A DNA stretch of 64,000 bases from Zingiber officinale (Eukaryota > Streptophyta > Magnoliopsida > Zingiberales > Zingiberaceae). Below, piece after piece: positions 55,749-64,000 of this stretch. Every line of letters starts with the position of its first letter. Position 1 is the stretch's first letter. The translations under genes and the position numbers were made by a program. The stretch lies in contig NC_055990.1 in assembly GCF_018446385.1 (NCBI RefSeq), forward strand, positions 139,326,996 to 139,390,995, written 5' to 3'. The notes below the pieces were generated by a model, which ran no database searches, had not been told where the DNA came from, and was given only the letters and a program-made list of their open reading frames with translations.

Positions 55749-57906
55749 TGTAACTCCTGTAAATTTCCTCCCTTCCAAAAGAGCAAAAAGAAATAGAAGA
55801 AAATAAAAGAAAAGAAAAGAAATATAAATAACCCGAGTTGGGATTTGGACCCTACACCCTTGATTTAAGAGTGGTTTAAGTAGCCATTAGGTGGTGGTAA
55901 TGCATCACATTGGAAATATGAAACTATTCATTATATGTAGATTATGTGTGAAGAGATGCTTCAACTTCCACTTAGTATAAAAGGGAAAGGAAGAGATCAA
56001 AAACCTAATTTGTCATTTCCTCTTCTCCTCCCTAGCCGAAATTCCTCTTCTCTCTTGTTGGTTTTCGGCCAAGAACCCTAGGGTTCCAAGTTTCTAAGTT
56101 CTTCAAGAGGAGAATCTAGGAGGAGAGTTTTCACAAGGATTAGTACGCACGTGTAGGGTGACTCAGAGATTAAGGCGTACAATAGAGGATTGACTTTCCT
56201 ACACCCTATAATAGTAAGATCTAGCGAAAGGATGTAAGTACTACTCACCTGCAGTATAATTTGTTTCGATGATACATGTTATGATATGTTTTATGCATGT
56301 TAAAGAAGATACATGTTGTGTTATGTTTTATGCATGTTAAAGAAGATACATGTTATGATATGTAAGTTGCCTTCTGAAATTTTGGGATTAAGAGCATGTT
56401 TAGAGTATCTTGAATTGCCTCCCATATAGTTTTGGGGCTAAGAAGCATATTCAAAGTGCCCTAAAGTGCTTCCCTATAAGTGTGGGGGATTAAGTGCACA
56501 TAAGGTGTTTTTTTAAATGACAAGCAAGTGCAAGTATAAGAAACCAATATGTAAAAGAAAGTATTTTACTTTAAAGTGGCATGTACTGGACATAAGGTCC
56601 ATGGGTGGGCTCCTAGACCGCCCCTAGGCCCCTAGATCGCCTAGTAGTACCTTAATAGGTTCAGGATTAGCTACCTCGGATCTTATTAAGGATGCATGCA
56701 AAGTGGTACAATGTCATGCCTAAGCAAGTTTATTATTATTTTCACTAGTTATGTAATATAAAGTTTTCAAACTTCGTTGTTTATCTTAGTAGAAGCCTTC
56801 TTAAATTTGAGAACTTGAGTTATGAAGTGTAGCATGGATGAACTCTATAGTATGACAAGATTTATGTTTCCATTGCATGTTTACATTGTTAGCATGATTT
56901 TAAGTTGATGTTTTGTATGATAAACCTATTTAAAAATGCATGTCATGTATAGATTTCCGAATTATGTGTTTTAGCGTGAATTACTGTCAAGTTCGAGTTT
57001 TGTGTTTTCCCCAAGCGGTTTTGAAAGCATGTTCCTTCTTTTTATGCTTGTTTTGTGAGTAGATGGTGCTTACTAAGCATTCGCTTATAGATTTGCATTT
57101 CCTTATACTAGGTAAATGATAGCTTGAGTAGGTGGAGGCAGCAGTAGCGATGTTTTGTGTGTGTGTGACGGAACAGTGGAAGGAGATCTGGGAACTTGTT
57201 ATTGTTTGGAATATGTTAGAACTTGATGCTAAAGTATTTTATTCTCTCCGCTCTACATGAAATACTATCACTAGTTGCTTAGGATGAATTTATCAGTTTG
57301 GCAGTAATTAGAGTGACAAAGATAAGTACAAAGGGGAGAACAACCCATTTTGTAGAGCAGGTTGTGACCCCCACACGGTCTGTGACACGACCGTGTGGAT
57401 TCACACGGCCTCAGACCCCTCTCTCTCGGCCAAGGTGACACTGTCATGTGGATTCACACGGCCGTGCATCTCTCCCTCTTAGCCAAGGTGACACAGTCGT
57501 GTGGATTCACACGACCGTGCACCTCTTCCTCTTGGCCAAGGTGACACGACCATGTGGATTCACACGGCCATGCACCTCTTCCTCTTGGCCAAGGTGGCAC
57601 GACCATGTGACTCTCACACGACCGTGCACTACCTAGGTGACACAGCCATTCATCGCCACACGACCAGGTCTTGCTCCTTCTCGAGCAAGGCTACACGGCC
57701 GGTCAAGGCCACACGACCTAGACCCACTAGAAGCTCTAGACTCCCTTCCAGCTCTGCTTGGCTCCAAGTCACGTCCTATCAGTCAGAACAAGTTTAGAGT
57801 AGATATCTGGACTAAGCAGTATATAATAAGTAAGAATGTCAAAATTTAGATATGAAAGAGTAACGTCTGCCCTTATAAGGTGAGGGTTAGAAGGGCGGGT
57901 GTTACA
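55749..57906 (+). repeat. 3' LTR of the chromovirus
   Basis: 2158 bp, tgtaactcct...gggcgggtgttaca, preceded by a purine tract (ggtatggggaatt, 55737-55748). A TATA box tataaaag is at 55978-55985. A CACGGCC-type array is at 57370-57720, here far downstream of the TATA box. Confidence 0.82.
57370..57720. repeat. CACGGCC inverted repeats with exact 53-bp period
   Basis: ggccaaggtgac-type starts at 57428, 57481, 57534 and 57587. Each unit holds an inverted repeat such as GTCGTGTG-gatt-CACACGAC (57496-57515, perfect 8-bp arms). The motif is the same as in the Athila-like LTRs. Confidence 0.88.
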
Positions 57907-59110
57907 CTTCAATTTTAGTGTGAGTTTGTTATATACTCTGTAACCTCTACTATTTAATGAGTAGCCAATAAAGATTCCATTGTTTACTTTTGAGGTAAAT
58001 TTTCCTAAGTGTTCTCTTGTATTTAGTATTTAGGCTGGAAATCCAAATACTTTAAAGTATTTAATATTAGGTTGTTTATTAAAATAGAGTTCAAATGAAG
58101 TTTTATTATAAGTTTTATATATTGTGATTCTATTTTGTACATAGCATGTTGTGCTAACAGCTTATGCCCAAAAATATTTTGATAATTTATATTCATTTAA
58201 CATTGTCATAGAGGCTTCAAGTAGAGTTATATTCTTTCTTTCTACTTTTCCATTTTGTTGGGGTGTCCTAGGACAAGAATGTGATGATATCCATTTTCAA
58301 GGCAGAATTGATTAAAGTTATGATTTTTAAATTTACTTCTGTTATCACTTCTGATTCTTTTAATTTTTATATCTTTTTTATTTTTAATTTGTTTGCAAAA
58401 ATTACTAAATACCTCAAATGTTTCATCCTTACTTTTTAAGAATTTTATCCAGGTAAATTTAGAGTAATCATCTATTATTACTAGGCAGTAAAGGCTCCCA
58501 TTTATTGATTTGATTCCATGGGAGTCAAATAGGTCCAAGTGTAATAGTTCTAGTATAGAATTTTTTTGAAGTTGATTAGTTGATTTGTGAGTTGACTTTG
58601 TTTATTTTCCTTGTTGACAGACATTACAAATTGTTGAGTGTAAGTTGGGTAATTTTGGTAAGCCTCTAACTAATCCATTTAATTTACTTAGATTTCTAAA
58701 GTTTGTGTGTGACATTCTTCTATGCCATAGACAGGATTCTTATTTTGTGTCAAGTGACACTTAAGTGAGGAATCAGGTTAATTGCACAGATATTATCCTT
58801 TCTAAACCCTTTTAGTTTTATAGTAGGATTATCTATGAGCTTAATTAAGCATTCTGAGGATAAGAACCTAACCTTATATCCAAAATCACACAATTGACTT
58901 AAGCTAAGGAGATTGTATTTGAGATTTTCAACAAGTAATACTTTCTTAATAATAAAATTAGTTCTGAGTTCAATATTACCTATTTCAATTACCTTGAGTT
59001 TGCGGTTGTATCCAAAGGCAACTGTTCAAAAGCTTTTATATGTTAATTGAGTGAATTTAGTGTGATTCTCAATCATGTGTTTGGAGCAACCACTATCCAA
59101 TATCCACATT
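57907..59110 (-). pseudogene. copia protease and integrase relic
   Basis: WILDSGCSKHM near 59110-59075 is the copia protease site (DSG). It is followed by the pre-integrase region (ENLKYNLLSLSQLCDFGYKV, about 58940-58880) and a degraded zinc finger (CQQGK). The integrase core is open at 58538-58242: MDLFDSHGIKSINGSLYCLV, VIIDDYSKFTWIKF and IRSDNRSKFKN, where the second Asp-block normally reads SDNGxEF. The part to 57907 reads as the copia integrase C-terminus with stops. Confidence 0.8.
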
Positions 59111-59757
59111 GTTTTCTACAATAGGTAGGAGTTTAAAACCAAATTAGATTAAGTTTTGATTTTGAACTTCTATTAGGGTGAATAAAATAAGTTTGAGTTT
59201 ATCTTTTGAAAATAAATTTTTAATATAATTTTTAAATAATTTAGAAAATAATTTAAAATCATTTTGAAAATAAATTATACATTAATTAGTATATTTGAAT
59301 AAATTTGATTTCAGAGTTTAATTATTGATATTTAATTACTCTTATTTAAATTTTTGTTAAATCCTTAGTCATCTCACCCGGTTTATGTTTTCAATGAGGG
59401 AATCCTATAATTTTGTGAGATAAGTTAAGTTCAATTTCAAGGTTTGGTTTAACTTTATGTTAGATTTAGGTTTAGCTTTGGGTTCAACAAATATGTATTC
59501 TTTGAATAAACTTCTGGGCTATGATGAGTCAACTGGATATCATTAGAGTAACCATGCCTTTGAGGTTTTCCAAATAGTCCTATTCACTGAACTTAGTATA
59601 AAACCTTGGTCTAACTAGTTAGGATCCATAAGGGATAACTTCAGTTAGTTCCATTAAGCCAAATGCACTAAGTTGAAGTCATATCTTCCTAGATATGCAC
59701 AAACAGAGTTTCCCTTAACCTACTATCATCCAAAACTGTACCAGTACTTTTGTCAAG
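59111..59757 (-). other. gag-protease linker
   Basis: AT-rich; 59370-59757 is homologous to 11818-12340. In this copy the linker continues into the protease. Confidence 0.6.
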
Positions 59758-61591
59758 TTAAACTGTTGTTCCTATTTTAGCTAGTCCTAATTGCCCTATC
59801 GGGTAAGTTATTATTTTGGAGGTGCCAACTAATTTAGAGCCTCCCCTTGAATTATTGAATCTTTTGGGTTTATGTCGATTAGTTTTATAGTTGTAGTCTA
59901 CTTGGTTATAGTTTTTGTTTATATTATTTTTATTTAAGTTAGGTTTAAATAACTTAGGGGTTTTATTTTGTTTTGTATTCATTTTTGAAGGTTTAATTTT
60001 AGAGTTTAAGTGAGAGTCTTTTGATTTATATTGATTTATATAATAAATTTTATCTTTAGGCATATAATATTGATTGGGTCCTACTTGTGTGGTTAGACAC
60101 GCTTTGTAGCCCAAGCTTTACTTTAATTTTTATTTTGGTTAACTAAAGAGATAAAGGATTTGTTGGTTGAACTGAGCTTATTTCTGAGTCTGGACTTGTT
60201 GTACACAACTCTTTGTGATCCAAGTATCATGTCAAGGTACTTGGATCTAGTTGTGAATTTTTCAAGTAATTCCTTTAGTTTAACTATTTCATTTTTCAAT
60301 ATGAAATTATCCTCCTCAAATTTAATTTTGCAACTTGAGTTGGGATTTTAGTTTGAACTTGTTCAGTTATTGAGTTAAATTTTAATTGTTCATTAAGTTC
60401 ATCATTTTCTTTTGTTAGTTCATTTATTTGATTTTCATAAGTAGTTAATTTCCTATTTAAGCATGCAATGATTTTAAAGAACTTTTTATTTAAACTATAA
60501 TATACCTCATCGGAACCTTCGGAAATGAGTGCGGACTCGTGGCTTGATTCGAGTTCGGACCCGTCTTCCGATTCACTTTCCAATTGTAGTCTGTACGCCA
60601 TCAGTGTGAGGTAGTTGGAGTGCTTCGTTTCTTCGCTGTCTGAATCTTCCCCTGACGATTTATCCCACGTCGCTTTAAGAGCCTTCTTCTTTTTCAGATT
60701 CGGGCAGTCGATCTTGTAGTGCCCCTTCTTGTTGCATCCAAAACAGTTCACATTCTTGTTATTAGAGTTGGAGGTGGAGTTGATCTTCTGCAAGTCCTTG
60801 TTGGTGAAGTACTTCTTTTTCCTGGTGAACATTTTTCTTACCAGGTTCACCAGGTGTTCTTCATCATCTGAGTTTGGGTCAAACTTGATTTCAGGTTCCG
60901 GTTTGGATTTGGACTTGTCTTTTGATGACCCTACAATAAGAGCAAGACCTTTTTAGGATTTGGCGTTAGTCTGTTCGTGTAGTTCTAGTTCACAGAATAA
61001 TTCATCTAGTTTTAACTTTGACAAGTTCCTCAAAATCTTATAGGCATCCACGATGGATGCCCACAGTGCATTTCGAGGAAATGCATTTAAGGCATACCTT
61101 ATCAGATTCCGATTCTCTAATTGGTGGCCGATTGTGTGGAGTCTGTTGAGGATGTCTTTTATCCTCGCGTGCATCTGACTGTCAGTCTCACCTTCCTGCA
61201 TTTTGACATTAAATAATTTATTTTAAAATAAGTCTCTCTTTGTTACCTTAGCGTTGTTGGTTCCCTCGTGTAGTTCTATGATTTTGTCCCAAAGTTCCTT
61301 TGCATTTTCGTGTGGGCCGACGTGGTTCAACTCTTCTTTTGTTAGCCTGCACTGAATTGTGTTGAGAGCTTTGAAATCAATCTGTGGCTTTTTCTTTATT
61401 TCCGGATTCCAATGTTCTAGATCCATTGGAATTCTGGCGTTGTCGACGGGAGCTTTGTAGCCTCTAGTGATGTTGAACCACTAGTTAAAATCGGTCTTTA
61501 GGTACACTTCCATTAGCTTCTTCTACTATGAGAAGTCGTCACCATTGAATAGGGGAGGATGAATGGTGCTATACCCTTCAAGTTGTGCCAT
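59758..61591 (-). pseudogene. copia gag, frameshifted
   Basis: ATG at 61591 (MAQLEGYS) then broken frames: LWDKIIELHEGTNNAKVTKR (about 61310-61230), MQEGETDSQMHARIKDILNR (61201), the knuckle CFGCNKKGHYKIDC (about 60742-60700), an acidic stretch and coiled coil (60640-60300), and a basic tail KACLTTQVGPNQYYMPKDK (60105). It aligns throughout with the gag at 12341-14017; there the frame is nearly whole. Confidence 0.82.
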
Positions 61592-61838
61592 TTCACATCT
61601 GTAAAAAAAAACTAAAATGAGGTACCACGACTTGGTCTTGGATTAGTTGTATTTGAGATATATTTAAAAATGTAAAAAAATTTGAGAGGTGTTGCACCAA
61701 TCTTAAATTAAAACTGAACGAAAGAAATTATCTAAATAGGTAAAGTTTTACCAATTCAAATAGAATGTGAAACACAAAGAAATCTAAAAACAATTCCCCC
61801 GGCTTGATTGGTGGTTCCACTAATTTAGAGCAGAACCT

Positions 61839-61850
61839 GCTCTAATACCA
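61839..61850 (-). other. primer binding site, initiator Met-tRNA type
   Basis: The minus strand reads TGGTATTAGAGC, one mismatch to the initiator tRNA-Met complement, two bases inside the LTR. Confidence 0.82.
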
Positions 61851-61852
61851 CT

Positions 61853-63198
61853 TGTTGAATCGATCGCACATGAGAGGAGGGTGAATCACGTGGTTTTCAA
61901 TAACTCATTTTCTCATTTTGAAATCAAAGTATACGAATGTAGTGGATAAACTAAAAAAAAGAGAACACAAGAAGACACGAACGGTTTACTTGGTTCGAAG
62001 CATTTGGCGACTCCTACTCCAAGACCCAGGTCCCGTGTACCTATCAACGGGTAATCCACTAAAGGCCTCTTCCGATACCTCCGGAAGAGGAAATCAAGCA
62101 TAAAGTAAGTTGAACAAGTGCAATACATTGCACTTATCCTTTTGTAGTAATTAATTACAAAAGTAAATTACCGACACTAAGAGATTAAAGTAGGAGCGCT
62201 TGTGTCGATGTTGGTCTAATGGCCGTGATCGGAAATCCTTGGAGCAGTCATCGGGTGCATGAGCTTTATAGTAGACTTGTAGCAGGAGCCTGGAGCAATC
62301 AGAACCTCAAAAGAATGAGTAGTAGCTCGAATATGCGTTGTTGTTGAATGCCTCCTCGAGACAACCTTATAAAAGGCATGGAAGGCACCTCCAATAAGGC
62401 AGATTTGATCAAGAACAGCCCGGTGCTTATCCACGACATCGACCAAAATTTATCTTGCAGAAGGCGCCTTCTATGGCCATGGAAGGCGCCTTCTATGAAC
62501 AGTACCAATGCACCTTCTATCAAGCTTGAAGGCGCCTTCGGATATTATTCATCCGAAGGCAAATGTGCTCATTTGTCTTGCAAAATAACATTAGTCCAAT
62601 AAACAAAATAATAACCTGCAAGACAAATGTTAGTACAGTGATAATGAGCAGTATTAATTAGTTCCTGTCCTCTCAAGACCAGGAACTAGTAAAGGTCTCA
62701 GCTTAGGGATCCCAAATGGACCTAAACTGGACCGACGCCTACTGTCCCTTCAACCAGGATGCATCCTCACTTGGCCACTCTCCTCCAGTAACTTACCTTA
62801 ACTTACTAGTTTGCTAGACATCCGGACAGCCCGTCGACCTATCTGAACTTCATGCCAGCTATCCGGTCGACCCATTGACCTAGCTGGACTTCATGCTAGA
62901 TATTTGATCAGCCTGTCAACCTATCTGGACTTCGTACCAGCTATCCAGTCGGCTCATCAACCTAGCTTGATTTCATACCAGCAATCCGGTCAGCCTGTCG
63001 ACCTAGCTAGATTTCATACTAACTATTTGGTCGGCTCATCGACCTAGCAGGATTTCGTACCAGCTATCCTGTCGGCCTGTTGACCTAGCTAGATTTCCTG
63101 CACATTAATCAAGTGGTTAGATCACGGCATAACCTAACTTAACTTACTTGTCATTCATCAAGACCTGGGTTAGACCGTTAGTGTAAACTGCACCAACA
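61853..63198 (-). repeat. 5' LTR of the 57.9-63.2 kb copia element
   Basis: 1346 bp, tgttgaatcg...gcaccaaca. In the minus direction: seven 41-bp hairpin-type units (63090-62814), GGCGCC palindromes (62531, 62485, 62463), then CCTTTTATAAGG (62377-62366). Same module order as the LTR at 6501-7614. Confidence 0.85.
62814..63092. repeat. seven decayed hairpin units, exact 41-bp spacing
   Basis: Left arms start at 62814, 62855, 62896, 62937, 62978, 63019 and 63060. Most arms are CCAGCTA/TAGCTGG or variants with mismatches; the loop keeps the tccggtc-gcc-tcgacc pattern. Spacing is unchanged although the sequence has decayed. Confidence 0.88.
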
Positions 63199-63658
63199 AG
63201 AATCCATTCATTATTTCAAGGATTTCTACAAGGTTTTCCTTCATCATTTTTCCAGTAGTCGGTGTTACCAGAAGACCCACTTGAGTCTTTTCTCACTCAA
63301 ATAAGGGCCTAAAGAGGCACTCAGGGCCTAACTAAAAATTCAATCAAGTGGCTATGAATGCCCCTTCAGCCACCATCGAAATTCTGGTGAGCGCCTTCTC
63401 CTAAGGCCTCACCGATAATGATTTCTTCCACTCCTTGATCAGAAGACCTCTAAGGAACTTCTACCATCTAGTTGACTATAGTTCATTAATGTTAAGGAGG
63501 TGCAGGCCGCCTAGAAGAAGGAAGTCACCGCACCAGCTGCTATTCCAGCGCCCAAGCGCCAAGCATTACCTACTTTGCCACATAGAGGACCTCGGGCGGG
63601 TCCTCAGCCTCATCATCAAGAACCACAACACTAGGCCATGAAGCATGTTGTAAAATAC
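63199..63658 (+). pseudogene. Tat gag fragment
   Basis: Readable in shifting frames: QVAMNAPSATIEILVSAF (about 63346-63400), DNDFFHSLIRRPLRNFYHLV (63417-63476), VQAA-RKKEVTAPAA and QALPTLPHRGPRAGPQPHHQ, ending MKHVVKYC, the usual lead-in to the gag knuckle. It corresponds to the gag part missing upstream of 3728. The copia LTR borders it at 63198. Confidence 0.62.
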
Positions 63659-64000
63659 TGAAAAAATGATGAATAATGATAAGGGAATTTTATGGAATTT
63701 CTGGGAAATTTTCCGAAATTTTTCGGAGTTCGTATGGACGAGTTTACGGGGATAAAAACGGGGCTCCGGGGAAGCCTGTTTTGGTTACCCATTTAAGCGA
63801 GGAAAAGTTTGATTTCTTTTTCCTTTTTGTTTTTTTGTTGTTTTTATTTATTTTATTTCTGTCGTTTTCTTTACCTCCCCGCGCCTCCTCTCCTTATTTC
63901 CCCTGCGACACTGATCTGCCCAAACCGCCGCCCGCGGCGGTTTGCTTCTCCTCCCGTGTGCATAAGCCGAGACCCCTTCTCTTCCTCCTCGCCGAGCGAC
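63659..64000 (+). other. LTR-like or leader-like end, unassigned
   Basis: Begins tgaaaaaatgatgaataatg right where the gag reading stops, then aattttccgaaatttttcgg, gggataaaaacggggctccg, a pyrimidine-rich tract and a GC-rich part with ccgccgcccgcggcgg (63931-63946). This looks like the start and promoter/leader of a further LTR, or of a gene running out of the window. Not decidable here. Confidence 0.35.

Larger units (their letters stand above)
48380..57906 (+). mobile_element. Tekay/Del-like chromovirus, 5'-truncated
   Basis: Order: gag zinc knuckle, protease, RT, RNase H, integrase with chromodomain, purine tract, 3' LTR (55749-57906). No 5' LTR. Split at 49985/53588 by a reverse solo LTR of the same general type. 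Many stops and frameshifts. The chromodomain and TGTAAC...GTTACA LTR ends point to the Tekay/Del clade. Confidence 0.82.
57907..63198 (-). mobile_element. copia-type element with partial pol, 5' half
   Basis: Minus strand: LTR 63198-61853, Met-tRNA PBS, gag, protease, gag-pre-integrase and integrase; at 57907 it meets the chromovirus LTR, which appears to have inserted in it. RT, RNase H and the other LTR are not in the window at this point. Gag and spacer match the 6501-15336 element, so this is the closer-to-autonomous sibling. Many stops. Confidence 0.82.

Noticed and set aside
1..64000. tRNA, rRNA or other structural RNA genes
   Set aside because: No cloverleaf-like sequence or rRNA block was recognised by eye; tRNA-like matches are only short primer binding sites. 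A covariance-model search would be needed to exclude small RNAs.

Overview
The window reads as nuclear DNA of a flowering plant: one spliced glycoside hydrolase family 1 gene sits in about 60 kb of nested, decaying LTR retrotransposons. Introns, plant Ty3/gypsy lineages (Tat-like, Athila-like, Tekay/Del-like), Ty1/copia elements primed by initiator-Met tRNA and a MULE-type MITE all fit a large plant genome, perhaps a monocot. The species cannot be named from the sequence.

Layout. 1-3716: fragments of Athila-like LTRs and internal sequence. 3717-25495: a degenerate Tat-like gypsy element (protease, RT, two RNase H domains, integrase, two tandem arrays with 130-bp units, an antisense coiled-coil ORF). 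It is split by a complete non-autonomous copia element (6501-15336, TSD agacc) and by a reverse-oriented solo LTR (19620-24855, TSD atact), which itself carries a gag-only LTR element (20641-24605). 25496-35035: a complete non-autonomous Athila-like element on the minus strand (TSD cctat, both LTRs 1653 bp) with gag and protease but no RT or integrase. 36648-39405: an apparently intact 11-exon beta-glucosidase gene, minus strand. 40220-40426: a MITE with a 10-bp TSD. 41150-46515: relics of copia pol, a palindrome-rich LTR, a second Tat antisense ORF and a second gag-only element. 46516-48370: the 3' end and LTR of another gypsy element. About 48380-57906: a Tekay/Del-like chromovirus lacking its 5' LTR, split by a 3602-bp reverse-oriented solo LTR of similar type. 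57907-63198: a copia element on the minus strand with gag, protease and integrase and one LTR. 63199-64000: Tat gag relic and a GC-rich LTR-like or leader-like end.

The most unusual material is regulatory. Several unrelated LTR families carry arrays of short palindromes. In the copia-type and Athila-like LTRs these end just upstream of a TATA box. Their spacing is regular: 21 bp for GGCGCC palindromes, exactly 41 bp for hairpins whose stems covary around a constant loop, and 53 bp for CACGGCCGTG-type inverted repeats. All three are close to whole helical turns. In the two complete non-autonomous elements pol is missing and its place is taken by the same class of palindrome array as in that element's own LTR, followed by an ORF related to the 'putative plant transposon protein' family. 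In the copia element this ORF is intact (392 aa), has an 88-bp intron and has its own TATA-like box. Gag to package the RNA plus a separately promoted accessory protein is the candidate undescribed system here.
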